Source: Unio delphinus
Taxonomy: Eukaryota > Mollusca > Bivalvia > Unionida > Unionidae
Assembly (NCBI GenBank): GCA_029339505.1
Contig: JAQISU010000108.1
Location: forward strand, 20,221,501 to 20,285,500
DNA length: 64,000 bases
Reading direction: 5' to 3'
Shown here: in pieces, positions 54,656-64,000 of the stretch
How positions within the stretch are numbered: position 1 is the stretch's first letter
How the letters are laid out: every line of letters starts with the position of its first letter
The notes under the pieces: generated by a model
Told to the model about the DNA's origin: nothing
The model's database searches: none
The model's input: only the letters and a program-made list of their open reading frames with translations
Position numbers and translations under genes: made by a program

Positions 54656-56361
54656 AAAGGAAATATTTGATCATTTATTATACAACACTTAACCTTTTTT
54701 CTTCATTATGCTTTTACATGTCAAACTTGATTGATGTTTGGAAATAAGATTTATAGATTAAGTAACATAGATTTCAGTTTTACAAATGTACTTAAGCTAT
54801 TGCTTTCGTAGCGAAGTGTAAACTTCAATTTCTTTGCCAGTGATTTTACATTACCTTGAAAAGAATTATATGTCATTTCCACTTAGAATTTGAAATTTAG
54901 TCAAACTTGTCTGGTATTGTTTATTCTTAAACTGTTTATAACTTAGATACCGTGATATATCTATACACAGAGATAGGGTAGAAATAATCTTTTTTAAAAA
55001 ATAATTTGTTTAATATGGTCATTTGTATTGACCGCTATAACTATCATCCTAACCAGATATGGGGTCAAGAATATGAACCTAAATTAGACCACTATGGGGA
55101 CCTTTTCTGAGTTAATACAAAATTGAAAATGGACATCAATGGAAATTAAACATTGACCTTTCGTAATGATTAGTTATGGAAATTCAAAGTTACGGATGGG
55201 TCGGTATGGCACCTGTTAAAAATGAAACGTATCAACATAACAAATAAAAAATCTGGATATTTAACACAATTATGTCAATCTAGAGTCCTGTGTCAATTTA
55301 AAATGGATGAAATGGTTTGGGATGTTTGAGATTTTAAAATTATAAGCTGAATCTTACAGGTTTCTATGGAGTGATGTGCAAGGAAAATGGAAATGTCATA
55401 AATATATTACGTCTAATGGTAGATACCTTTATTATTTATTGTTAGAAAGCACTAATCTAACAAACAATATACACAAGAACAAGTAGATGCTAACGTGAAA
55501 TGTCTTTTAGACTTAATAGCTGAAAGCAAAAACCATGGATAATCAACCTAGCTTTAGAAGCTGACTGGCTATACAATTCAATACCTTATTCCTAATTGAT
55601 CTTAAACGTTGACTACTTACATGAACATACAAATGAAGACAAGCTTGTAAATCTGACTAGAAAGAATTAAAGTATGATATTACCCTTAACAAGAATACTG
55701 CGTTGAATCACTCAAATACAAAAAGAACATTACAATTCTGACTGGTCATAACTAAAATCATGATAGACTATGTACTGAATGTATCATCATGTACATTAAA
55801 ACTCGGATGTTGATTTCACAATCGAATTACATGCAAAAACACTCTGTATCAGTACCGGATGGGGTGGTGATGACACAACACAATACACGAGTTCATAGTT
55901 ACTCTGGAGACAAAGAAGGCTTCTCACTGTATCCATACTCGACTACATGTATGTTATAAGCATATGGCCTGTACTAGACACCGGAGGTGCATTACTGATA
56001 AGAAGAAAACAAAAAATGAAGGTGCCTGGAAACAATAACAAATCGTAGCAAGATAAACCCTTCTATGATATATTTTAATTAGGGTCGTAACTTGGATGTA
56101 CTACGGTACGATGACTAACATTCCCGGCTGCACTCTGTTTAATGTGGGAAATTTTACTTTCGATTCTATGTCAGGAGCTATTTTTAGAACTTGGAATGTA
56201 CCGTAAAAATTCTTATTTTGTTCTTAGTAATGCACCGTATCCCTAATGTACATCTCCCCATGCCTAATGAAAAAGAACGATAACAGAAATGCTCTTCTCA
56301 ATGAAAACAAGAATGCACTCAATGTTTCGTCCAATTAGTATATGTTATGGTTGTTATATTA

Positions 56362-56426
<65 letters not shown>

Positions 56427-57250
56427 GGATAGACAAAGAGAAAGACAGAGAGAGAAGTGTATTTAATTGGGCTGAATTCTCTACCTTTAATCTCTTACTA
56501 TATGATGATATGTTTATTCGCTGAATCTTATTTAGCAAATGAAATTCATTGATAAATATTTTATCCTATTGAATTTTCAATATATGACCAATGCATTAAT
56601 ATCATTAAATAAAGTTAATCTTCACAATTGTTGACATTGCCCTAAATTAAAAATCAAAATAGTAAAAAAACGTGATTGTTAGACGAATATATTGATGTAA
56701 TACTATGTCACATTTATTTACATAATCCAGAATATAATTTTGAAAGACTAGTGTACACTGATAGATTTCAGATCGTGCGTGACGTCTTTTTTCATTAAAC
56801 CATTATCTACAATCTGTTGAAGTACTTTAGATTTTTATGCAAGATGCTGTTACTCTCTTGCCCGCATATGGTTCACGCATACACATCTTTATAATCCAAA
56901 TTATGTTAAAGTACTTAAATCGTTATTTTTTGCAGATAACGGGATATCTGTAAACGATGCATGAATTTTGTATCAAGCGTCTTAATACATTTTGTACTCG
57001 TGACATGAAATTAAACGTAAAAATTGAATCAATCGATTCATTTCACTGATTACTTAGCTGACTTCAAGTTTTATGATGACTTTCATTTCTAAATATCTTT
57101 TATGAGACGTTTTGTTGGAAGGGTTATGGTTCGTTCTCATAGCACAAATTAGGAACTCAGGAAGATAGGAAGAAGAAAAGGATGAGTTCCTAGATAAAGG
57201 ATGTCACCCAATGATAGAAATGTCTAGGGAATTCAGGTACGGAATCGAAG
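54656..57250. other. Non-coding tract downstream of the Hint gene
   Basis: No gene recognised. Contains (GA)n plus a G-run at 56363-56428. Confidence 0.55.
56363..56428. repeat. (GA)n microsatellite ending in a G-run
   Basis: About 28 GA units followed by G12. Confidence 0.95.
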
Positions 57251-57295
57251 CTGGAATAAGAAGACAGACATCTATTTTCTTGTCGGTACGGAAAC
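57251..57295 (-). repeat. 45-bp direct repeat acting as possible splice acceptor
   Basis: Nearly identical (2 differences) to 57851-57895. On the minus strand it ends TGTCTTCTTATTCCAG followed by CTTCG, a good 3' splice site. Confidence 0.7.
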
Positions 57296-57850
57296 TTTTA
57301 TTTAATTAATCAACACATATATTTACGACATTCTAGAAACACATCTAAAAACTTTATAATAAAAATGCATGAAATACATATTTAATTTTCCTTATTAAGC
57401 TTTCCAACTTCATTCATTCGTATAATTTCTCCATTTTAGAATATTATACAAATAGTTAAATTCTCGGTCAATTTCAATATAGCCAAAGTATAAAATGTAA
57501 TAACTGTAATTAATGTAACAATTAATTTAAAGAAATGCATTTTACTTGTTTTAAAATAGAATATAGATTTAGAATATATTGCTAGATATTATTCCTTCTT
57601 GCCTAAAGAATACTTTATTTCAACTTTAAATCTAAACAAGAAGTTGGTAGCGAATTCAACCTTTACAATAAAAATTACATAAATATAATTAAATATGAAT
57701 TCTTTAAAACATTTAAACATTCCATTACAATATATTATAAATAAAAGTATTAAGTGAACAATGCTGCTAACATAACAATGTTACCATGAAAATCTCAAAC
57801 ATTAAAGGTACTTATTCCTAAAAGAAGTTTTCGACATTTACAGTTCTTAC

Positions 57851-57895
57851 CTGGAATAAGAAGACAGACATCTGTTTTCTTGTCGATACGGAAAC
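57851..57895 (-). other. Candidate first exon with splice donor
   Basis: On the minus strand this 45-nt segment starts about 28 nt after a TATA box, ends CCAG and is followed by GTAAGA, a consensus donor. The paired copy at 57251-57295 ends in the same CCAG. Splicing from 57850 to 57251 would remove about 600 bp and rejoin exactly at the duplicated boundary. Confidence 0.4.
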
Positions 57896-57918
57896 TGACC
57901 TGAGCCTAGATGCGCGAT

Positions 57919-57928
57919 CTATTTATAC
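57919..57928 (-). promoter_or_regulatory. Candidate TATA box (minus strand)
   Basis: GTATAAATAG on the minus strand, about 28 nt before the candidate exon start. No clear coding region follows, so the transcript is unknown. Confidence 0.4.
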
Positions 57929-58737
57929 GCATTCGGCTCGTGTCAGGGTTAAACAAGGTCACACCCTTGATGTACCTGTCAGAAAAGATGCCCACTCTTC
58001 ATCAGGTAGGAATCAGTTTCATCAGGTTGGAACCAGTTTGTTTTACGTCATAAGACTTAGTATTATGGTTTATTTATATTCGTTTGGCATCGACACACCA
58101 GATATGGTTATCCGTTAGTTGAGAACCATTTTATTTTGTGCCCCTAGAATTTTTTTTTATAGAAAGGTTAACCCACTTTTATTAACCGAATTGGTAATTC
58201 GCTAATGTCTGGGTCACAGAATATATGTTTTTACTGATAGAATCTAGGAGTTCCTAGCTAAATCAGTGATATGGCATGTATAATGTTTTTGTAATATAGT
58301 TCCACACATTTTGTACATTGGTAAAGCTTTAAATTATCTTTACTGGTTTTATGTAGTGTGGCTTATCTACATTGCCTTTTTTTTCATTGCGCAGCAACTA
58401 TTTTTATTCTATAGATTTGTTTGAAAACAAATGAAATTACTCTTAATATATTTTAGAACTGACTTTAATATAAATGAATAAAACATTACTTTAATACAAT
58501 TTAAAGAAAATGGCAATCTTATTAATTTTACTAAAGAAATCTGTCCTAACAATTCCCTCTGGGTCATTTGAGCCGAGTCCTCGAGGCTCGATAAGAAAAA
58601 TAGGTTACATTCATGAAAACAAGGTAAAAGGTGAAAGATAAAAAATACAATGATAGAAAAACATTGCGAGACATTTTCGCAAGGTTTAAAGATACAATGT
58701 AAACACTGCAAAATACATTGCAAAATACTAGGTAAAA

Positions 58738-58975
58738 TACAGAAAATGCAATGAGAAAGTATAATGTAAAATACAAGAAATACAATAAAAAGGTATATTG
58801 CAAAATATAAGAATACAATATTGCTAATACAAGAAGTACAATGAAAAGGTATATTGCAAACTACAGGAAATACAGTGAAAAGGTATAATGCAAAATACAA
58901 GAAATACAATTAAAAAGATATTGCAAAATTCAAGAAATACCATTAAAAAAGTGTATTGCACAGTACTCAGTCAAA
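58738..58975. repeat. Minisatellite of about 34 bp, seven copies
   Basis: Imperfect units built on AAGAAATACAATGAAAAGG followed by TATATTGCAAAATAC. The 166-codon frame at 58409-58909 (minus) reads through this array and is not a gene. Confidence 0.85.
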
Positions 58976-59097
58976 TTCTAAGAGTACAGTACAATGCAAA
59001 ATACGTGATAAAACTTCATAGCATTGAATACCTTCATAAGATACTATGAAACAACATATCACGACATTGAAAATGTTTTATTTATTTTTTTTAAATA

Positions 59098-59760
59098 TTA
59101 TATTAAACACACAATTCTACAAAACTTACCTCTATCACTCAACATTGTTTCTGCTAAGGAAGAAAAGATTTTTTGATCGCTTTTAGCACGTGCCGCTGCT
59201 TTCTGAAGACTCAAATCAATCTCCTTATCTGTAGCAAGGAATTGCGACAATTGATGTTCACATAGTTTAAATTCGGATACAGAGATAGTCAAAAGATTGT
59301 CAAAGGATGTATTACCTAAAATGGCCACTAAATGTGTGGAGTTGAAAAATTATTGTAAAAGTGCTAAATTAATTGGGTGAGGTTGGGTAACTTCAGTCGA
59401 ATTGTCAGAACAAGTAGTGATATGTCCGTCATATGTCATAGATGTAGTAACAACTGCGCAGTGACAAAGAATATTCATGATACAAAAACGACAACCTTTA
59501 ACAATGCGACGTTGATTTTGACATTCAAGTATTATTTCGTCCATAAGGTAAACTAATATTTGATTTGAGGAGATGTCTAGAATATGTGGCACGACTCGGT
59601 TTGTCATGAAACAGAAGTTACAAGTCTGATGGATATTAATCTTATCATCTTGGAATAGATTATTGATACACTCAGGTTGAGACAAGGGTTTGAGTGTAGG
59701 GCAGATATTACAATGTAAAATGTCTGTAACAGAATTGTTACCGAGAGGAGGGTGGATTAA
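59098..59760 (-). pseudogene. Envelope-glycoprotein-like ORF fragments with a splice donor
   Basis: On the minus strand, a frame from about 59760 to 59350 has NICPTLKPLSQPE, CNFCFMTNRVVPHILDISS, ECQNQRRIVKGCRFCIMN and CHCAVVTT, then HPINLALLQ and a stop. After the stop a second frame (59328-59098) gives GNTSFDNLLTISVSEFKL, a helical LSLQKAAARAKSDQKIFSSL and LAETMLSDRG, followed by the consensus donor GTAAGT. Cys-rich ectodomain followed by heptad-like helix recalls Env-type fusion proteins of metazoan retroelements, but no fusion peptide or membrane anchor is visible. It is on the same strand as the Gypsy element upstream. It could equally be a decayed host gene. Confidence 0.35.
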
Positions 59761-60202
59761 ATGAACAATACAAACACAATTTGTGAAAGAAAATATAAAT
59801 TTATGTAATAAATTATAAATGGAAAAAATTCAGATGTAACAACACAATAATTCATGCACTCAACCCACAATTACACTCACAACCATTCACAATACATGAA
59901 CAAATTAAATATTAATACAAAAAGAATCTCAGATGTAAAGGGATCTCTTGGACTATACACAGATCCAAGGATCCTTTACGAAAGTTAAATTAATGCAAGT
60001 ATAAATTACAAAAAATGAACACAAACGACAAACTATACTATCGCACGATGGATGCGATAACTAGCACGACCATATACTTGTATTCAATCAAGTTGCTAGC
60101 TTTTATTGGTATCTATGCGATCACTTGAAATATTATTGTGATCTGACATAAGCATGCAAATACAACAATGTATTAAATTGTATTACAATTTCAATACACA
60201 TA
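59761..60202. other. Non-coding tract
   Basis: AT-rich, no gene seen; probably flank between the envelope-like remnant and the Gypsy LTR. Confidence 0.45.
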
Positions 60203-61306
60203 TGTGTCTTGACCCCGTATAACCGCACGATTCAGCAACAGTTGAATCGTCTCCCAGTTTCCCCGAAAACCTAGGGTTGACCAATACTATTATCGGACGT
60301 TTCCCTTCACGGATCCACCACAGTTATACGTTCAGACAACATACAACATCTACCAGAACCAACGGTTCCTCACTACCCTAGATGTCGACCCGGATGTTTT
60401 ACAACTCAGACAGCTCCGACACTCGGACTTCTAGCTTTCCGGATATTTACACGTTACACAGATGTTGACGAACAGACAGTTCGACACACAGACAGATACT
60501 TCAATTCCGTTTGCACAAATTAACGGCACAATCACATTCAGATATTTATACAGAGATGTTCCGGAACAAATAATAGATGTCCCACAACAAATCAGACGAT
60601 ATCAAAGACGTTTATCAAAAGATGGTATCAGATGTGTTAACAGGTACGGTATCAGAAATGGTATCAACTACGTTAGCAGCTACGGTATCAGAAACATTGA
60701 CATCTACGGTATCAGATCTACGGTATCAGATCTACGGTATCAGAAACATTGACATCTTCGGTATCAGCGATTATCAGATCTATGGTAACAGCGATTGTCA
60801 GCTACAGTATCAGAAACACGGTAACAGCTACAATAAACAAAACCAGACTAATAATAGTTGTCTCAAAAATAATCTAAGCCGTAGATTACGATATTGCATT
60901 TAAAAGCATCATTATACGAAATGATAATCTGAATAAAATTCACAATAAAACGAAAATGTAAATTTAACACTCACCCCTTTGGCTGGAGATTGCAAGACGA
61001 GCTTATCTATCCTTCGATTAGATATTTTGGTTCCCGTAATTATTATGAGAAATATCTCGCCTTATATACTCTCTATAGGTGAACATAAATCACATCGAGC
61101 TTGCCGTGCACCACGTGAAACGAGTATTTCGGATTTCATGTAAATAACAAACTGGCACATGCAAATCGTTACACGACACTTACCTTGGAGGAAATCACTT
61201 AATCACCCCAGGTAATGCGTGTACGACGAAATCAAGAAAATGGTGAGTTTCGTTTGCAATTCAAAAAGAACAAAAATCAGTTTAATTTTCGCCTAATTCT
61301 GTGACA
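60203..61306 (-). mobile_element. 3' LTR of the Gypsy element (lower edge uncertain)
   Basis: After the RNase H stop, the minus strand has a purine tract (TAGGGGGGAGGTAT, 61307-61320) followed by TGTCACAGAATTAGG, a standard polypurine tract plus LTR start. The LTR has a TATA box (GAGTATATAAGGCG near 61068-61081). I place its far end at ...TCAAGACACA (60203) because TG...CA ends fit, but no target duplication can be checked. Internal repeats lie at 60600-60835. Confidence 0.5.
60600..60835 (+). repeat. Degenerate repeat of TACGGTATCAGA
   Basis: About twelve imperfect copies of TACGGTATCAGA, some extended by AACATTGACATC. The frames at 60462-60903 are products of this repeat. Confidence 0.8.
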
Positions 61307-61451
61307 ATACCTCCCCCCTAAGAATAAAAATGTACACATTTTTAAAACTAACACAGAATAGAAGAAAAATAACTACTGATGATATCTTACAACATTTACA
61401 CTGGTTATACTACTTCATTTTATTACTGGGCAAATTCATACAAATTTCCCA

Positions 61452-63066
61452 TCATGCCCTACTCAAGTAGTCTGCGCCTATATTTTCAACTCCCCTTATT
61501 GCTTCTACACGGAAACGATAAGGTTGTAGTGTTAGCGCCCAACGCATCAACCGAGCGTTAGCGACCTTGACCTTGTTTAAATACAGAAGGGGTTGGTGAT
61601 CAGTCTCGAGAACGAAATCTCTCCCAAACAGATATGCGTGATACTTCCCAATTCCCCATACTACGGCCAAACATTCCTTTTCTATAACGGAATAATTTTT
61701 CTCCGTGGGTAGCAATTTTCTACTCGAGTAAGCTACGGGTAACTTACTGTCGTCCTGCTCTTGCAGTAAAACTGCCCCCAACCCAGTTTCAGAAGCGTCT
61801 GTTCTTAGAATAAAAGGTTTGCTGACATCTGGCAATTTCAATATAGGTGCACTAACCAGTTTCTCTTTCAGAGTACAAAATGCTTTATCTTGTGGCGGTC
61901 CCAATTCAACTTTGTTTGGTTGCCCCTTCTTGGTCAAATCAGACAGCGGGCTAGCAATGGCTGCAAAGTTCGGTATAAACTTTCTGTAAAAACCTACTAG
62001 ACCTAGAAATGATCTTACCTGCGTTTTGTTGGTTGGCTTCGGTGCGTCTCTAATTGCTTCAATTTGCTTGGGATGAGGTTTTAACTGACCCATACCGCTG
62101 ACCCTATGACCCAAACAATCTAAATCTGTATAACCAATACTGCATTTAGTGGGTCTCACTGTAAGGTTCGCTTTGCGGAGTCTATTGAAGAGCTCGCTCA
62201 GGACGGACACGTGCTCACTCCAAGTATTCGTGTACACGAATATGTCGTCTACAAAGCTATCAACGTTTGTTAAACCTTTAAGCAATTTACGCATCAAACG
62301 ACAACAGGTGGCGCTGGCTCCAACTAACCCGAATGGCATCACTTTGAATTGATACAGTCCTTTCTGGGTCGCAAATGCTGTCAATGGTCCTGGGACAATG
62401 GGAACCTGCCAATATCCCTTGGCCAGATCTAATTTGGAAATCCATCGGTTTCCCGACAACTTCGCAAATAGACCCTCCATATCTTGCATTGGTTCTGCAT
62501 CGAACACAGTGATTTTATTTAACTGCCGAAAATCAATGCAGAATCGGTTCGTCCCGTCCTTTTTCCTGACAAGCACTACTGGAGAAGAATATGGCGAGTT
62601 GGAGGGTTCAATCACCCCCAGATCCAACATTTTACCCACCTCTTCGTCCACAGCTTCACGTGCGTTGTATGGCACCGGATAGCCCTTGATTCGAATAGGG
62701 TCAGACGTATTCAACTTAATTTTGAGGTCCAACAAAGTTGTACAACCTGGTCTGTCAGTGAATACATAAGAATGTTTAGCCAAGAGCGCATTAATCTGTT
62801 GACGCTGGTCTTTCGTCAACTCCGCACTCACATCGACTTTATCTATCCCCTCCCCCGCAACTCCCAAGGGACATTCAAGGGAACTCTCTATATTCGAATC
62901 AGCTTCATCATCGTCTACGACTGCCGTATAAACGACATTTAAGACCCCCTTTCCAACATTGTCGCTCTGTCTCTTAATATACAACTTGAGCATATTTGCA
63001 TGGAATGTTTTTACAATACCGTCCATGTCAATTTTATAGTCCATGTCACCTTTTACTTCTTTAACT
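61452..63066 (-). CDS. Gypsy polyprotein: end of integrase, reverse transcriptase and RNase H
   Basis: Open frame on the minus strand, entered from the SINE side. It begins with the GPY/F tail of an integrase (GPYEVKEVKGDMDYKI, then FHANMLKLY), a linker and the RT: EVGKMLDLGVIEPSNSPYSS, RFCIDFRQLNKIT, MPFGLVGA and the catalytic FVDDIFVYT. RNase H follows: RTDASETGLGAVL, YSVIEKECLAVVWGI and ETDHQPLLYL, ending GADYLSRA at the stop. Integrase upstream of RT is opposite to ordinary Gypsy order and typical of Gmr1-like elements. All RT and RNase H catalytic acids are intact. The frame is in phase with the integrase ORF beyond the SINE (342 bp removed = 114 codons). Confidence 0.92.
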
Positions 63067-63081
63067 TCATATGGACCTTTC
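63067..63081. repeat. SINE target-site duplication, left
   Basis: TCATATGGACCTTTC, repeated at 63409-63423. Confidence 0.9.
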
Positions 63082-63408
63082 TTTAACCGCTCCGGTGGCC
63101 TAGTGGTTAGAGCGTCCGCCTCGGAAGCGGGAGGTCGTCGGTTCGATCCCCGGCCGAGTCATACCAAAGACTTACAAAAATGGTACTAACAGCTGCCTCG
63201 CTTGACGCTCAGCATTAAGAGGTTAGTGTTAGGACTGGTCGGCCTGGTGTCAGGATAATGTGACTGGGTGAGACATCATGCTACATGTCTGCGGCATGAT
63301 GTCTCAGTGCTAGACATCACTATAAACTGCCTCACTGCAGACATCGTAGCGATATGACTGAAAAATTGTTAAAGCTACGTTTAAAATCCTAATCAAACAA
63401 ACAAACAA
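63082..63408 (+). mobile_element. tRNA-derived SINE
   Basis: About 327 bp flanked by exact 15-bp duplications. The head is tRNA-like with A box TGGCCTAGTGG (63096-63106) and B box GGTTCGATCCC (63140-63150); the anticodon position of the loop reads CGG. A central domain follows, with GGTTAGTGTTAGGACTGG and the inverted pair GACATCATGC/GCATGATGTC (63272, 63293). The tail is CAAA repeats. Pol III promoter boxes look functional. It splits the Gypsy polyprotein at the integrase C-terminus. Confidence 0.92.
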
Positions 63409-63423
63409 TCATATGGACCTTTC
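63409..63423. repeat. SINE target-site duplication, right
   Basis: TCATATGGACCTTTC, matching 63067-63081. Confidence 0.9.
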
Positions 63424-64000
63424 CACTGGACCAATAACTTATTCGAACTCGTTGGAAGAAGCAATAGCACCTGATCTCCCACAAGAAATTTCCTATTACG
63501 CGCTCTGCGGTTGTAATACTTGGCATATCTGCGCCCCGATTTAATCAATTTGTCACGTGCCATCTGGCATGTACTCTCAAGTTTGTTTCTTAGATCTAAA
63601 ACGTACTGGTAAGTCGTTTTTATTTCCTCGTTCGCGACATCACCAGTCCATAGTTCGCGTAGTATCCGCATCGGGCCTCGAACTGTTCTACCATACAACA
63701 GTTCAAAGGGTGAGAACCCTAAACTTTCCTGCGGTACTTCACGGTACGCGAACAGAACAGCGTTTAAATAACGGTCCCAGTCTTGCGGACGTTCCGCGCA
63801 CATCTTTCGTAGCATGCTCTTCAGGGTACCATTAAACTTCTCTACCAGTCCATTGCACATCGGATGGTATGGGGTAGTGTTTAGCTGTTTGATGGATAAC
63901 AGCCTACTTATTTCACCCATGAGGTCAGAGATGAATTGGGCACCACAATCCGTGAGGATTTCTTCTGGCACCCCTACCCTACTGAAGATATCAACTAATG
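63424..64000 (-). CDS. Gypsy integrase, C-terminal two-thirds (runs off the window edge)
   Basis: Minus-strand frame open to base 64000. The integrase core ends with EEILTDCGAQFISDL (second catalytic Asp) and NTTPYHPMCNGLVEKFNGTL (catalytic Glu), then MLRKMCAERPQDWDRYLNAV, FELLYGRTVRGPMR and the GPY/F module start (VQWKGPY). It is interrupted by the SINE exactly within GPY/F. The N-terminal zinc-binding part and any gag and protease lie outside the window. Confidence 0.92.

Noticed and set aside
58409..58909. 166-codon minus-strand frame rich in Phe, Tyr and Cys
   Set aside because: It reads through a 34-bp minisatellite; the repeated residues come from the repeat.

Overview
The window is AT-rich animal genomic DNA: single genes separated by long non-coding tracts, microsatellites, splice sites and many mobile elements. 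A GIMAP-type GTPase gene, a Hedgehog-type Hint-domain gene, a Gypsy element with the integrase in front of the reverse transcriptase, tRNA-headed SINE DNA, LINE fragments and several Polintons together fit a lophotrochozoan, most likely a mollusc. That species-level guess is inference.

The centrepiece is a full-length Polinton/Maverick (adintovirus-like) element at 12130-27360 (15,231 bp). It has 333-bp terminal inverted repeats and an exact 5-bp target duplication (GAATG). The early half holds a packaging ATPase (-), a Zn-ribbon/phospholipase A2 protein (+), an integrase (+) and a very long protein-primed DNA polymerase fused to an SF1 helicase (-). Sequence hidden behind a TGA and a frameshift shows that this gene also once carried helicase motif VI and a C-terminal HNH nuclease domain. 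A 24-bp TATA-bearing divergent promoter separates it from a Zn-finger protein, a NUMOD-HNH homing-type nuclease and a small broken gene. The late half, all on +, encodes an unknown virion-like protein, a pVI-like basic protein, the major capsid protein, a hydrophobic glycine-repeat protein, an adenain-like protease, a fibre-like protein, a membrane protein and a penton-like protein. At least six genes carry one lesion each, often at A-runs, so the copy looks young; some lesions could be assembly errors.

Around it lie remains of a second, older Polinton lineage (about 0.4-5.3 kb and 35.5-42.3 kb). In both relics the capsid-side genes and the polymerase lie on the same strand, unlike the intact copy.

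Two other systems stand out. (1) A retroposon-like family: copy A (9550-11327, 13-bp target duplications) has one unknown ORF and a 3' domain of six hairpins. Copy B (44452-45610) shares the hairpin architecture with different, compensating sequences and also carries three 105-nt two-hairpin repeats. (2) A 3,560-bp terminal-inverted-repeat transposon (43845-47404) with apparently identical 594-bp inverted repeats and a 9-bp target duplication. It encloses copy B and a 46-residue cysteine-rich, metallothionein-like ORF.

The rest is LINE fragments (7.4-8.3, 31.9-34.4 kb), an LTR with a very long tRNA-Leu primer-binding match (about 1.75-3.13 kb), the GIMAP gene (49.9-50.9 kb), the Hint gene (53.5-54.7 kb), a 45-bp duplication whose copies behave as exon end and splice acceptor (57.25-57.9 kb), an envelope-like ORF (59.1-59.8 kb) and a Gypsy polyprotein split by a SINE (61.4-64.0 kb).
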